Assembly: GCA_027348115.1 (NCBI GenBank)
Contig: DAIEQA010000195.1
Location: forward strand, 1-64,000
Length of the DNA stretch: 64,000 nucleotides
DNA from: Fen-1258 sp027348115
Lineage (GTDB): Bacteria; Bacteroidota; Ignavibacteria; Ignavibacteriales; Melioribacteraceae
Direction of reading: 5' to 3'
The notes beneath the pieces were generated by a model. The model saw nothing but the letters and a program-made list of their open reading frames with translations, had not been told where the DNA came from and ran no database searches. Below are positions 55,263 to 62,521 of the stretch, piece after piece (position 1 is the first letter of the stretch; each line of letters opens with the position of its first letter). Made by a program: the position numbers and the translations under genes.

Positions 55263-56732
55263 ATGAAAATAGCTTTTGCGGCCAGCGAAGTTTTTCCGTA
55301 TGCGAAGACAGGCGGATTGGCGGATGTTGCCGGTTCGCTGCCGGCTGAAATCAGCAAGCTTGGCCACGAGGTAAAAATTTTTCTGCCTAAGTACAAAAGT
55401 GTCGGCGAGATGGAACACGGCCTTCATTACATGTGGGATATAGGTGAAATTCCAATCAGGGTTGCCGGACATGTACAATCTGTTCATGTACATAAAGCAA
55501 TTCTTCACCGTTCGAATGTGGAAGTTTATTTTGTCGATTGCCCTCATTATTTCCACAGGTTAAAAATTTATACAAATGATAATGATGAGGACGAGCGCTT
55601 TATACTTTTCTCCAAAGGAGTTATCGAAATACTTCAGCGAATCAAATGGGCGCCGGATATTATTCACTGCAACGACTGGCAGACTGCCTTAATGCCAATT
55701 TTGTTAAGAGAAAATTACGGCTGGGACAGGATGTTTGATAATACGGCTACGGTTTTTACTATTCATAACATTGCTTACCAGGGACAATTTTCGAAAAATA
55801 CTTTTACCAAGGCCGAAATAAACCCGAGACATTATTTCCACGGCGGATTGGGCGAATACGCAGGCGGCGTTAATTTTATGAAGACGGCTATTTATACCGC
55901 CGATATCCTGAATACCGTAAGCGAAAATTACGCGCGCGAACTCCTAACTCCCGAATACGGCGAAGGAATGGATGCGTATCTCGCGAAAAGAAAAAACGAC
56001 TTCTACGGAATTCTCAACGGCATTGATTACGACCTGTGGGATCCCGCAAAAGATGTTTTTCTTCCTTTTCATTATTCCTCGAGCGATTTATCCGGCAAGC
56101 TTGAAAACAAAAAATTTCTCGTCGATCATCTCGGATTTTCTATTGACGAAAATCTTCCGTTGATCGGCATTGTTTCCCGTCTTGCCGACCAGAAAGGGTT
56201 TGACATTATTGCTTATGCAATGAACGAGCTAATGGCCCTCGACGCGCAATGGATAATCTTAGGAAGCGGTGAAGAAAGATACGAGGAGATGTGGAAATCT
56301 GTTAAAGCAAAATTTCCTCGAAAAGTTTATTTCTACTGCGGTTACAACAACGAGCTCGCGCACTTGATCGAAGCGGCAGCCGACATCTTTCTTATGCCCT
56401 CTAAATTTGAACCGTGCGGCCTCAATCAAATTTATTCTCTTAAATACGGAACGGTGCCCGTTGTTCGTAAAACCGGCGGACTTGCAGATACGGTTCAGGA
56501 TTGGAACGAATATCTTGCGCAGGGAATGGAAACCGGGAATGGTTTTTCGTTTTACGACTACACCTCCCACGCTCTTATCCACTCCGTTAAACGCGCCATC
56601 AACGATTATCATAACAAACCGACCTGGAGAAAAATTCAGCTGAATGGAATGAACAAAGATTTTTCCTGGAGGAAATCAGCAGAGAAATATTTATCGCTTT
56701 ACGACAAAGCTTCGAAAAAAATCCACTCATGA
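55263..56732 (+). CDS. glgA: glycogen synthase GlgA
   Basis: A protein of 489 residues from the ATG at 55263 (a TTG at 55254 would add three). GT-B fold, family GT5. The ADP-glucose-binding Lys15 lies in AKTGGLADVAGSLP. HNIAYQG follows near residue 170, and the C-terminal domain has MPSKFEPCGLNQIYSLKYGT with the catalytic Glu. It transfers glucose from ADP-glucose to the growing alpha-1,4-glucan. No other glg gene is in the window. It stands alone after its own -7 box. Confidence 0.95.
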   Translation: MKIAFAASEVFPYAKTGGLADVAGSLPAEISKLGHEVKIFLPKYKSVGEMEHGLHYMWDIGEIPIRVAGHVQSVHVHKAILHRSNVEVYFVDCPHYFHRLKIYTNDNDEDERFILFSKGVIEILQRIKWAPDIIHCNDWQTALMPILLRENYGWDRMFDNTATVFTIHNIAYQGQFSKNTFTKAEINPRHYFHGGLGEYAGGVNFMKTAIYTADILNTVSENYARELLTPEYGEGMDAYLAKRKNDFYGILNGIDYDLWDPAKDVFLPFHYSSSDLSGKLENKKFLVDHLGFSIDENLPLIGIVSRLADQKGFDIIAYAMNELMALDAQWIILGSGEERYEEMWKSVKAKFPRKVYFYCGYNNELAHLIEAAADIFLMPSKFEPCGLNQIYSLKYGTVPVVRKTGGLADTVQDWNEYLAQGMETGNGFSFYDYTSHALIHSVKRAINDYHNKPTWRKIQLNGMNKDFSWRKSAEKYLSLYDKASKKIHS

Positions 56733-56850
56733 ACGCCACTGAAATTCAATTGTACAAGCCCCGCGTCTTTGTTCCGCTTCTAAACTTCTTAAACTTTATT
56801 AGCCAAACATGTGTTTTATCTATAATTTTAAAAGGGTTTTCTGAATAACT

Positions 56851-58038
56851 ATGAAGTGGTCTCAAATGCTGGTATTCTTTGGAATAGTATTTCTTGTTTA
56901 CGGACTGATTAATTTTTACATCATTAAACGGGGCCTCGACGTTATACCCGCGCAGTACAAAACAATTTTTCTTGTTGTAATTGTTTTTTTTGTACTTTCC
57001 TACATCGCCGGAAGATTTTTAGAAAGAGCGTTTCCTTCGTTCATCTCGACAATATTAATCTGGATTGGTTCTTTCTGGATAGCTTTTATGTTTTACTTTT
57101 TCCTTTCCATTATAGTGATTGATCTTTTTAGACTTGTTAATCATTTTCTCCCTTTCTTTCCGCCTTTCATGATTAAAGATCCTCTAAAGGTGAAAAGAAC
57201 CGTTGCGCTATCAGTTGTAGTTCTTGTTTTTATCACCGTAGCAGGCGGCTTTATAAACGCACGCAACATCGTTGTTCAGAACTATAAAATATACATAGAT
57301 AAAAAAGCCGGTAACTTAAAATCGCTTAACATCGCCATGGCTTCCGATATTCACCTTGGAACAATTCTCGGCAAATCGTTTATGGAAAAAGTGACGGATA
57401 AAATCAACGCGCTGCATCCGGATATAATTCTGCTTGCCGGCGATATAATCGACGAAGATATAACCCCTGTTCTAAATGATAACATGGGAGATGCGCTTCT
57501 AAAATTAAAATCGAGATTCGGTACTTACGCTATTACCGGCAACCATGAATACATTGGCGGCGTGGAAGCAGCCTGCAATTATTTAAGCGAACATGGTATA
57601 AAAATGCTTAGAGACAGCGTTGCCGAAATCGACAGCGCGTTTTATATTATAGGAAGAGAAGACCGATCGGAAAAACAGTTTGCGCATAAGCAAAGAAAGA
57701 ATCTGAAAGATTTACTGGAAGGCGTGAATAAATCTTTGCCGCTGATATTGATGGATCATCAGCCGTTTGGATTGCAAGACGCGAAAGAAAACGGGATCGA
57801 TCTTCAACTTTCCGGGCATACACATAACGGGCAGCTTTGGCCCTTGAATTACCTCATCTCGAAAATTTATGAACTCGGCTGGGGACACATGATCATCGGC
57901 AAGACACATTATTATGTATCGTGCGGCGTCGGCGGGTGGGGCCCGCCTATTAGAACAGGCAGCCGGCCGGAGATAGTAAATATTAAACTTATATTCAAAG
58001 GCAGAATTGAGAATAAATCCGGCAAAGGAAAGAAGTGA
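56851..58038 (+). CDS. membrane-anchored metallophosphoesterase (YkuE-like)
   Basis: A protein of 395 residues with about four membrane helices in the first 140 residues. The calcineurin-like motifs are in order: ASDIHLG, LAGDIID, GNHEY, and SGHTHNGQ, near residues 166, 194, 231 and 325. Metal ions at this site hydrolyse phosphate esters; lipid A precursors or nucleotides are substrates of relatives. Its stop overlaps the start of the next gene (GTGA), so both are cotranslated. Confidence 0.87.
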   Translation: MKWSQMLVFFGIVFLVYGLINFYIIKRGLDVIPAQYKTIFLVVIVFFVLSYIAGRFLERAFPSFISTILIWIGSFWIAFMFYFFLSIIVIDLFRLVNHFLPFFPPFMIKDPLKVKRTVALSVVVLVFITVAGGFINARNIVVQNYKIYIDKKAGNLKSLNIAMASDIHLGTILGKSFMEKVTDKINALHPDIILLAGDIIDEDITPVLNDNMGDALLKLKSRFGTYAITGNHEYIGGVEAACNYLSEHGIKMLRDSVAEIDSAFYIIGREDRSEKQFAHKQRKNLKDLLEGVNKSLPLILMDHQPFGLQDAKENGIDLQLSGHTHNGQLWPLNYLISKIYELGWGHMIIGKTHYYVSCGVGGWGPPIRTGSRPEIVNIKLIFKGRIENKSGKGKK

Positions 58039-58997
58039 ACGGTAAAAAAGTTTTGGTTGTAGGCGCAACGGGCGGAATTGGCCGAGCCGCGGTTAAAGAA
58101 CTTTACAATCGTGGTTTTTTAGTAAAGACGTTTGTACGCAGCGAAGAGAAAGCGAAAAAATATTTTCTGGAATTTGAAAACATTGAGATTGTTGAGGGCG
58201 ACGCTTCCGATTACGGCACCGTATTCAACGCCGCTTCCGACGCCGATTACCTGTTTTACGGCCTTAACATTCCCTACTCGGAATGGCATCAAAAGGCAGT
58301 TCCATTTTTAAAAGTTTCGCTTGAAGTTGCCGCCGAAAAAAATCTCCGTTTTGTTTTCCCAGGCAACGTTTATCTTTACGGTCACGCACAATACAATCCG
58401 GTAGATGAAAATCACCCGCACCAACCTCATACCCGCAAAGGAAAAATACGCGCCGAGATGGAGAATCTAATAAAAAAATATTCCGGAGAGAAGAATGTGA
58501 AGTTCACAATAGTCCGCTTCCCGGATTTTTACGGCCCGTTTGTTGTGAACGGATTTTCCGAATTGATTTATATAAACGCTCTTGCCGGCAGAAAAATGAT
58601 GTGGGTCGGCGATAAAAAAATTCCCAAGGAGTATATTTTTATTGAAGACGCTGGCAAATGTCTTGTCGAAGCAGGGATCTCCGATAAAGGAGTCAACCAG
58701 GAATTTAATGTTCCTTCTTGCGGAACAATTACTAATACGGCTTATCTCTCGTTGATTTCCAAATACGGCGGAAGAAATTCGAAGACGCAGATTGTGAACA
58801 GCAATTTTGTTTTTTATGCGCTTGGAAAAATCAGTCCCGTAATTAACGAGCTGCGTGAGATGCTTTACTTAAAGCGGGAAGAGCTTTTTCTCGACGGGAC
58901 AAAGTTTAAAAACACTTATGGCTTTCTTCCATCAACCGATTTTGATTCCGGCATCAAAAAAACTTTTACGTGGGTAAAGTCGTTCTACAATTTGTAG
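58035..58997 (+). CDS. NAD-dependent epimerase/dehydratase-like protein
   Basis: A protein of 320 residues. The Rossmann nucleotide-binding motif VVGATGGIGRAAV is at the N terminus. VEGDASDY follows at the end of the third strand, and VFPGNVYLYG in the middle. The extended SDR Tyr-x3-Lys is not clearly seen, so it may be an atypical member acting as a reductase or binding protein. It begins with GTG overlapping the metallophosphoesterase stop. Substrate is unknown. Confidence 0.8.
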   Translation: MNGKKVLVVGATGGIGRAAVKELYNRGFLVKTFVRSEEKAKKYFLEFENIEIVEGDASDYGTVFNAASDADYLFYGLNIPYSEWHQKAVPFLKVSLEVAAEKNLRFVFPGNVYLYGHAQYNPVDENHPHQPHTRKGKIRAEMENLIKKYSGEKNVKFTIVRFPDFYGPFVVNGFSELIYINALAGRKMMWVGDKKIPKEYIFIEDAGKCLVEAGISDKGVNQEFNVPSCGTITNTAYLSLISKYGGRNSKTQIVNSNFVFYALGKISPVINELREMLYLKREELFLDGTKFKNTYGFLPSTDFDSGIKKTFTWVKSFYNL

Positions 58998-59024
58998 AAC
59001 AACTTTTCCTGGTAGAAAAATTTC

Positions 59025-60056
59025 TTACCTAAAGTTCTTAACGGTTTCAAAAAATGTATTAAGGTTTTCCGAACTCACTGCCGGCGGCATACCGCCTCCA
59101 CAAGACATAATTACTCTTGATTTGTCTTCCAGCGAATTGAGCAAATTCAACGTTTCTCTTTTCACGTCTTCCGGGCTGCCGCTTGCAAGCACATCGCGCG
59201 GAGGAATATTGCCGAGCATAGTTACTTTGTTTTTGGTCAATTGCTTTAATTCATTCAGCGTAATGTCAAATCCCATATTGAAAAGATTAACGCCGATTTC
59301 CGGTAGGAACGGAGCCGATACCCTGCACGGCGCGTCGTTGTGCAAAAATTTAACCGAAACATTTTCGCTGTATAGCTCTTTGAAATACGGAAGACCGAAT
59401 TCGCGGAATTCTTCTTCACCCATAAAGCCGATTATATCATCAAGCAAAAGAATCCCGTCAATAGTTGGAAATGTCTGCATTTGCAAACCAAGCCACTCTT
59501 TAAGAAAGCTTGTGATTTTTTTTATAAGCATATGAGCTTTATCCGGATCCATCATCATCGTAGTTAAAAATTCTGTTGAACCCATTAGATAGCTTGCAAT
59601 GTTTAACGGTCCGCGCGCCACGGCAAATTTAATCTTGTGGCCGGCGTCTTCTATTTTCGGCCGAGCAATTTTTAATCGGTTCAACATAAACGGCAGCAGA
59701 CCGTCGGTCTGGGGATTCGGTTCCGGCAGCGATTCAATTTCTTCCGCAGAGAAAATTACGCGGTGAGCATGAGGGAATTCATTTGCGGGAAATGTACACC
59801 TTGCGCCGAAGGCGGAAGGTTCCGTACACATTCCGAACTCCGACCAGAAGCCCGGAAGAAACATTACTTCGGGAAAATCATTTAGCGCTTTAAGATTCGC
59901 CTTCAGCCACAATTCATCATTTGAAAAGTAATCGAGTATGTTTGTGCCGTACCAGTTCGGCAACCACGGGCAATCAATTATAAATCCTACCGGCAGCGGA
60001 AAATCGGTTTCTCCCTTAATAGTTTTCAAAAGAACTTCCCATTGCTTGTCTGTCAT
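59025..60056 (-). CDS. uroporphyrinogen decarboxylase-family (MtaA/MtbA-like) methyltransferase
   Basis: A protein of 343 residues with the TIM-barrel of the UroD superfamily. Residues His239 in FLHNDAPC and Cys319 in MSCGGGMPP lie where the methyltransferase branch (MtaA, MtbA, MtsA) has its zinc ligands, and they differ from heme-pathway UroD, which has none. It is the last gene of a minus-strand cluster with a corrinoid protein, a homocysteine methyltransferase and a reactivation protein, so it likely moves a methyl group to or from that corrinoid. Donor and acceptor are unknown. Confidence 0.82.
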   Translation of the reverse strand: MTDKQWEVLLKTIKGETDFPLPVGFIIDCPWLPNWYGTNILDYFSNDELWLKANLKALNDFPEVMFLPGFWSEFGMCTEPSAFGARCTFPANEFPHAHRVIFSAEEIESLPEPNPQTDGLLPFMLNRLKIARPKIEDAGHKIKFAVARGPLNIASYLMGSTEFLTTMMMDPDKAHMLIKKITSFLKEWLGLQMQTFPTIDGILLLDDIIGFMGEEEFREFGLPYFKELYSENVSVKFLHNDAPCRVSAPFLPEIGVNLFNMGFDITLNELKQLTKNKVTMLGNIPPRDVLASGSPEDVKRETLNLLNSLEDKSRVIMSCGGGMPPAVSSENLNTFFETVKNFR

Positions 60057-60115
60057 AATAATTTCCTTCTATATAATATTTTTCCGTTCCAAAAAATTGC
60101 TGATACTAAGGCGGT

Positions 60116-60868
60116 TCAATTTGTCTTCACTTTTTTTCGCGCGTCTCTCTTGGCTCTATAAGTGCAATCTTTTACGCCGCATCTATCGCAAATATATTCT
60201 TTTCTCTTAACTGCCGCGCCGATGCCTATAATTCCGCTCACGGATTTTATCGGGTTCATCAACGCCGATTCATTCAACGTAACACCGCAAAATTTTGGGG
60301 GCAGAAGAGAGAAAAGCAGGTGCTGTTCCGAAACGGACCAATTGCAATAACCGGGACTATAACGATTAGTAATTTTCAACCCGTGTTTCTCCATTTCATA
60401 ACCGATGAAATCGTGAAGAGCATTGGTTGCGCTTTCAACCGCGGAAGAAGCAACCGCGTCGACAAGATAGCCCATTGCCGGATCGCCTTCGGCTAAAAAT
60501 TTTTTCGAGAGATTTTCCATTCCCGTTCCGATTGTGCAAACAAACAATGCGGCCTCTTCCGCTTTTTTAATTTGCCCCGTAACAATTTTATCTAGCGCAA
60601 AGAATTTATTTTCTATAACAAGTCCGTCGTAACGGTCTTCCGGCTTTGTAACACGGGTAATACGGTAACCCGCTTTTATATCGCAGAGATGCGGAAGCTT
60701 TAAAATGATTTCATCTATTAAGTCCGAAAAATGCTTTGGAATTTTATTTTCCAAGTATCCGAGCGAAAGCTCAATTTCCTGCCGCTCGATATTTAAATGG
60801 GAAAAATTTATCGAGACTTCGAAAACATTTTTTTCTATTTCGATCTGCGCAGGTGGCTTAAGGTTCAT
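60116..60868 (-). CDS. stand-alone MetH activation-domain-like protein with Cys-rich tail
   Basis: A protein of 250 residues resembling the S-adenosylmethionine-binding activation domain of cobalamin-dependent methionine synthase, here as a separate protein. RYSPGYCNWSVSEQ near residues 169-182 matches the SAM-binding core. The C terminus has Cys227, Cys230 and Cys235 (CDRCGVKDC), a possible metal or Fe-S site not part of MetH. Likely role: reductive remethylation of an oxidised cobalamin using SAM. Its first base overlaps the stop of the homocysteine methyltransferase gene. Confidence 0.82.
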   Translation of the reverse strand: MNLKPPAQIEIEKNVFEVSINFSHLNIERQEIELSLGYLENKIPKHFSDLIDEIILKLPHLCDIKAGYRITRVTKPEDRYDGLVIENKFFALDKIVTGQIKKAEEAALFVCTIGTGMENLSKKFLAEGDPAMGYLVDAVASSAVESATNALHDFIGYEMEKHGLKITNRYSPGYCNWSVSEQHLLFSLLPPKFCGVTLNESALMNPIKSVSGIIGIGAAVKRKEYICDRCGVKDCTYRAKRDARKKVKTN

Positions 60869-61752
60869 TAATGTTTTTTGATTTCCTTTGCCAATTTTCT
60901 AATGTGAGCCGGCGTGGTTCCGCAGCAGCCGCCTATAATGTTGGCGCCGCTGTCTATCAGATCCTTAACCTTCGAAGCCATCATTTCCGGCGTTTCCGGA
61001 AAAATTGTCTCGCCGTTTTCAAACACTGGTTTGCCTGCGTTTGCATGAACAAGAATCGGGGTCGAATGATCTACCGATCTTATTCGCGCAACAATCTCAA
61101 TCATTTGATCGAACCCGTTGCCGCAGTTTGTTCCGATAATATCCGCCCCGGCATTTTTAACCGCATAAACCATTTCTTCCGGAGAAACTCCCATCATTGT
61201 ACGATAGTCGTCTGTCGTCGTTCTTTCAAACGTGAAAGTGCAAATCACTTCAAGGCCTGTTGATTCTTTGGCAGCACGGACAGCAATGCGGGCTTCATCA
61301 AGATCGGACATAGTTTCAACGCATATTGCGTCTACCCCGCCTTTTTTAAGAGCTTTTGCTTGAACTGCAAATCCTTCAAATAATTTTTTCTCCGAAACTG
61401 TTTCCATCATTAACATAACTCCGGTCGGGCCAATCGAGCCGAGAACAAAATGGTTTTGCCCGGCGGCTTGCCTTGAAATTTCCGCCGCTGCTTCATTTAA
61501 TTCGGAGGCTCTTCCCTGAAGTCCGTAATGATCGAGCTTAATAGGATGGCCGCCGAAACTGTTAGTAAGAACTATATCGGCGCCGGCTTCAATATAACTT
61601 TTTGCAATCGAGAGAACGTCGTCGCGGTGAGTAATATTCCAAAGCTCCGGACATTCGCCCGGCTGTAATCCACGTTGATGCAGCAATGTTCCCCATGCGC
61701 CGTCGGAGACGAGCACCTTGCCATGCTTCAAAGATTGTAAAAGAGATTTCAT
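60868..61752 (-). CDS. homocysteine S-methyltransferase family protein (MetH Hcy-domain)
   Basis: The protein has 294 residues from the ATG at 61752, which has a GAGGAACG ribosome-binding site; the frame is open for 14 more codons, but these are unlike the family. It is the isolated homocysteine-binding barrel of MetH. Zinc ligands are Cys210 in GTNCGNG and Cys276-Cys277 in GGCCGTTPAHI. It would transfer a methyl group from methylcobalamin to homocysteine, giving methionine. The corrinoid carrier is encoded 56 bp upstream and the reactivation protein directly downstream. Confidence 0.9.
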   Translation of the reverse strand: MKSLLQSLKHGKVLVSDGAWGTLLHQRGLQPGECPELWNITHRDDVLSIAKSYIEAGADIVLTNSFGGHPIKLDHYGLQGRASELNEAAAEISRQAAGQNHFVLGSIGPTGVMLMMETVSEKKLFEGFAVQAKALKKGGVDAICVETMSDLDEARIAVRAAKESTGLEVICTFTFERTTTDDYRTMMGVSPEEMVYAVKNAGADIIGTNCGNGFDQMIEIVARIRSVDHSTPILVHANAGKPVFENGETIFPETPEMMASKVKDLIDSGANIIGGCCGTTPAHIRKLAKEIKKH

Positions 61753-61808
61753 TCGTTCCTCAAAAATTATTTTATCTATCCTAAACCATAACATTCAAAG
61801 TCGTAAAA

Positions 61809-62489
61809 TTACGCAGCAGCCAATTTATCAAGGAATGCGACAGCTTCCTGCGGGTCCGAAGCGTAACCGTCGGCTCCCATTTCATCGGCAGCTTTCTGTG
61901 TTAACGGAGCTCCGCCTACAATAACTTTTGTACCCGGAAATTGTTCTTTAATTTCTTTAACAGTCTTGGACATGTTGACCATCGTAGTCGTAAGCAACGC
62001 GCTCAAGCCAACTATACATTCCGGATTTTCTTTTATCTTCTCGATGAACTTTGTCGGTTTAACATCTACTCCTAAATCAATTACCTGCCAACCGTTTCCT
62101 TCCACAACCATCGATACAAGATTTTTTCCGATATCGTGTAAATCACCGGCAACAGTTCCAATTAAAAATTTGCCCCTGGCTTTTACCGTACCGGCTTTGA
62201 AAAAAGGTTTAAGATGGGTCATAACGGCATTCATTGCTTTAGCCGCCATTAAAAGTTCGGGAACAAAGACTTCGTTGCGGCCAAACTTTTCACCGATGCG
62301 CTGCATTCCAATATTGCACGCGCGAAGTATTTCATCCGGCCTAATTCCGTCTTCAATAGCCTGACGAGTTATTTCATCCGAGCCCTCCTGGCCGGCCATG
62401 TCTTTGGGGTAAGGCGAATTCTTATTTACTTTTCCGCGTTCAACACATAAGCTTATTTTTTCAACTAGTTCATCCATAATTGAATCCAT
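61809..62489 (-). CDS. corrinoid (B12-binding) carrier protein
   Basis: A protein of 226 residues from the ATG at 62489 (an ATG at 62477 is possible). An N-terminal helical cap domain (about 1-100) precedes a Rossmann B12-binding domain. The cobalt-ligand motif DLHDIG gives His118 (Asp116, Gly121), and VGLSALLTTT and VGGAPLT follow. Such MtaC/MtbC/MtsC-like proteins carry a methyl-corrinoid between two methyltransferases. It is the first gene of the four-gene cluster and has a -7 box at 62514. Confidence 0.92.
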   Translation of the reverse strand: MDSIMDELVEKISLCVERGKVNKNSPYPKDMAGQEGSDEITRQAIEDGIRPDEILRACNIGMQRIGEKFGRNEVFVPELLMAAKAMNAVMTHLKPFFKAGTVKARGKFLIGTVAGDLHDIGKNLVSMVVEGNGWQVIDLGVDVKPTKFIEKIKENPECIVGLSALLTTTMVNMSKTVKEIKEQFPGTKVIVGGAPLTQKAADEMGADGYASDPQEAVAFLDKLAAA

Positions 62490-62513
62490 TTATATTTTAG
62501 AATATTCCAGCCG

Positions 62514-62521
62514 CAAAGTTA
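62514..62521 (-). promoter_or_regulatory. Bacteroidota-type -7 box for the corrinoid cluster
   Basis: On the minus strand this reads TAACTTTG followed by C, an exact TAnnTTTG match, 25 bases before the ATG at 62489. Its first bases are the stop codon of the upstream T9SS gene. No clear -33 element and no room for a large riboswitch. Confidence 0.4.

Noticed and set aside
62490..62521. Cobalamin or SAM riboswitch before the corrinoid cluster
   Set aside because: The gap is only 29 bases and the promoter box sits in it, so there is no room for a riboswitch.
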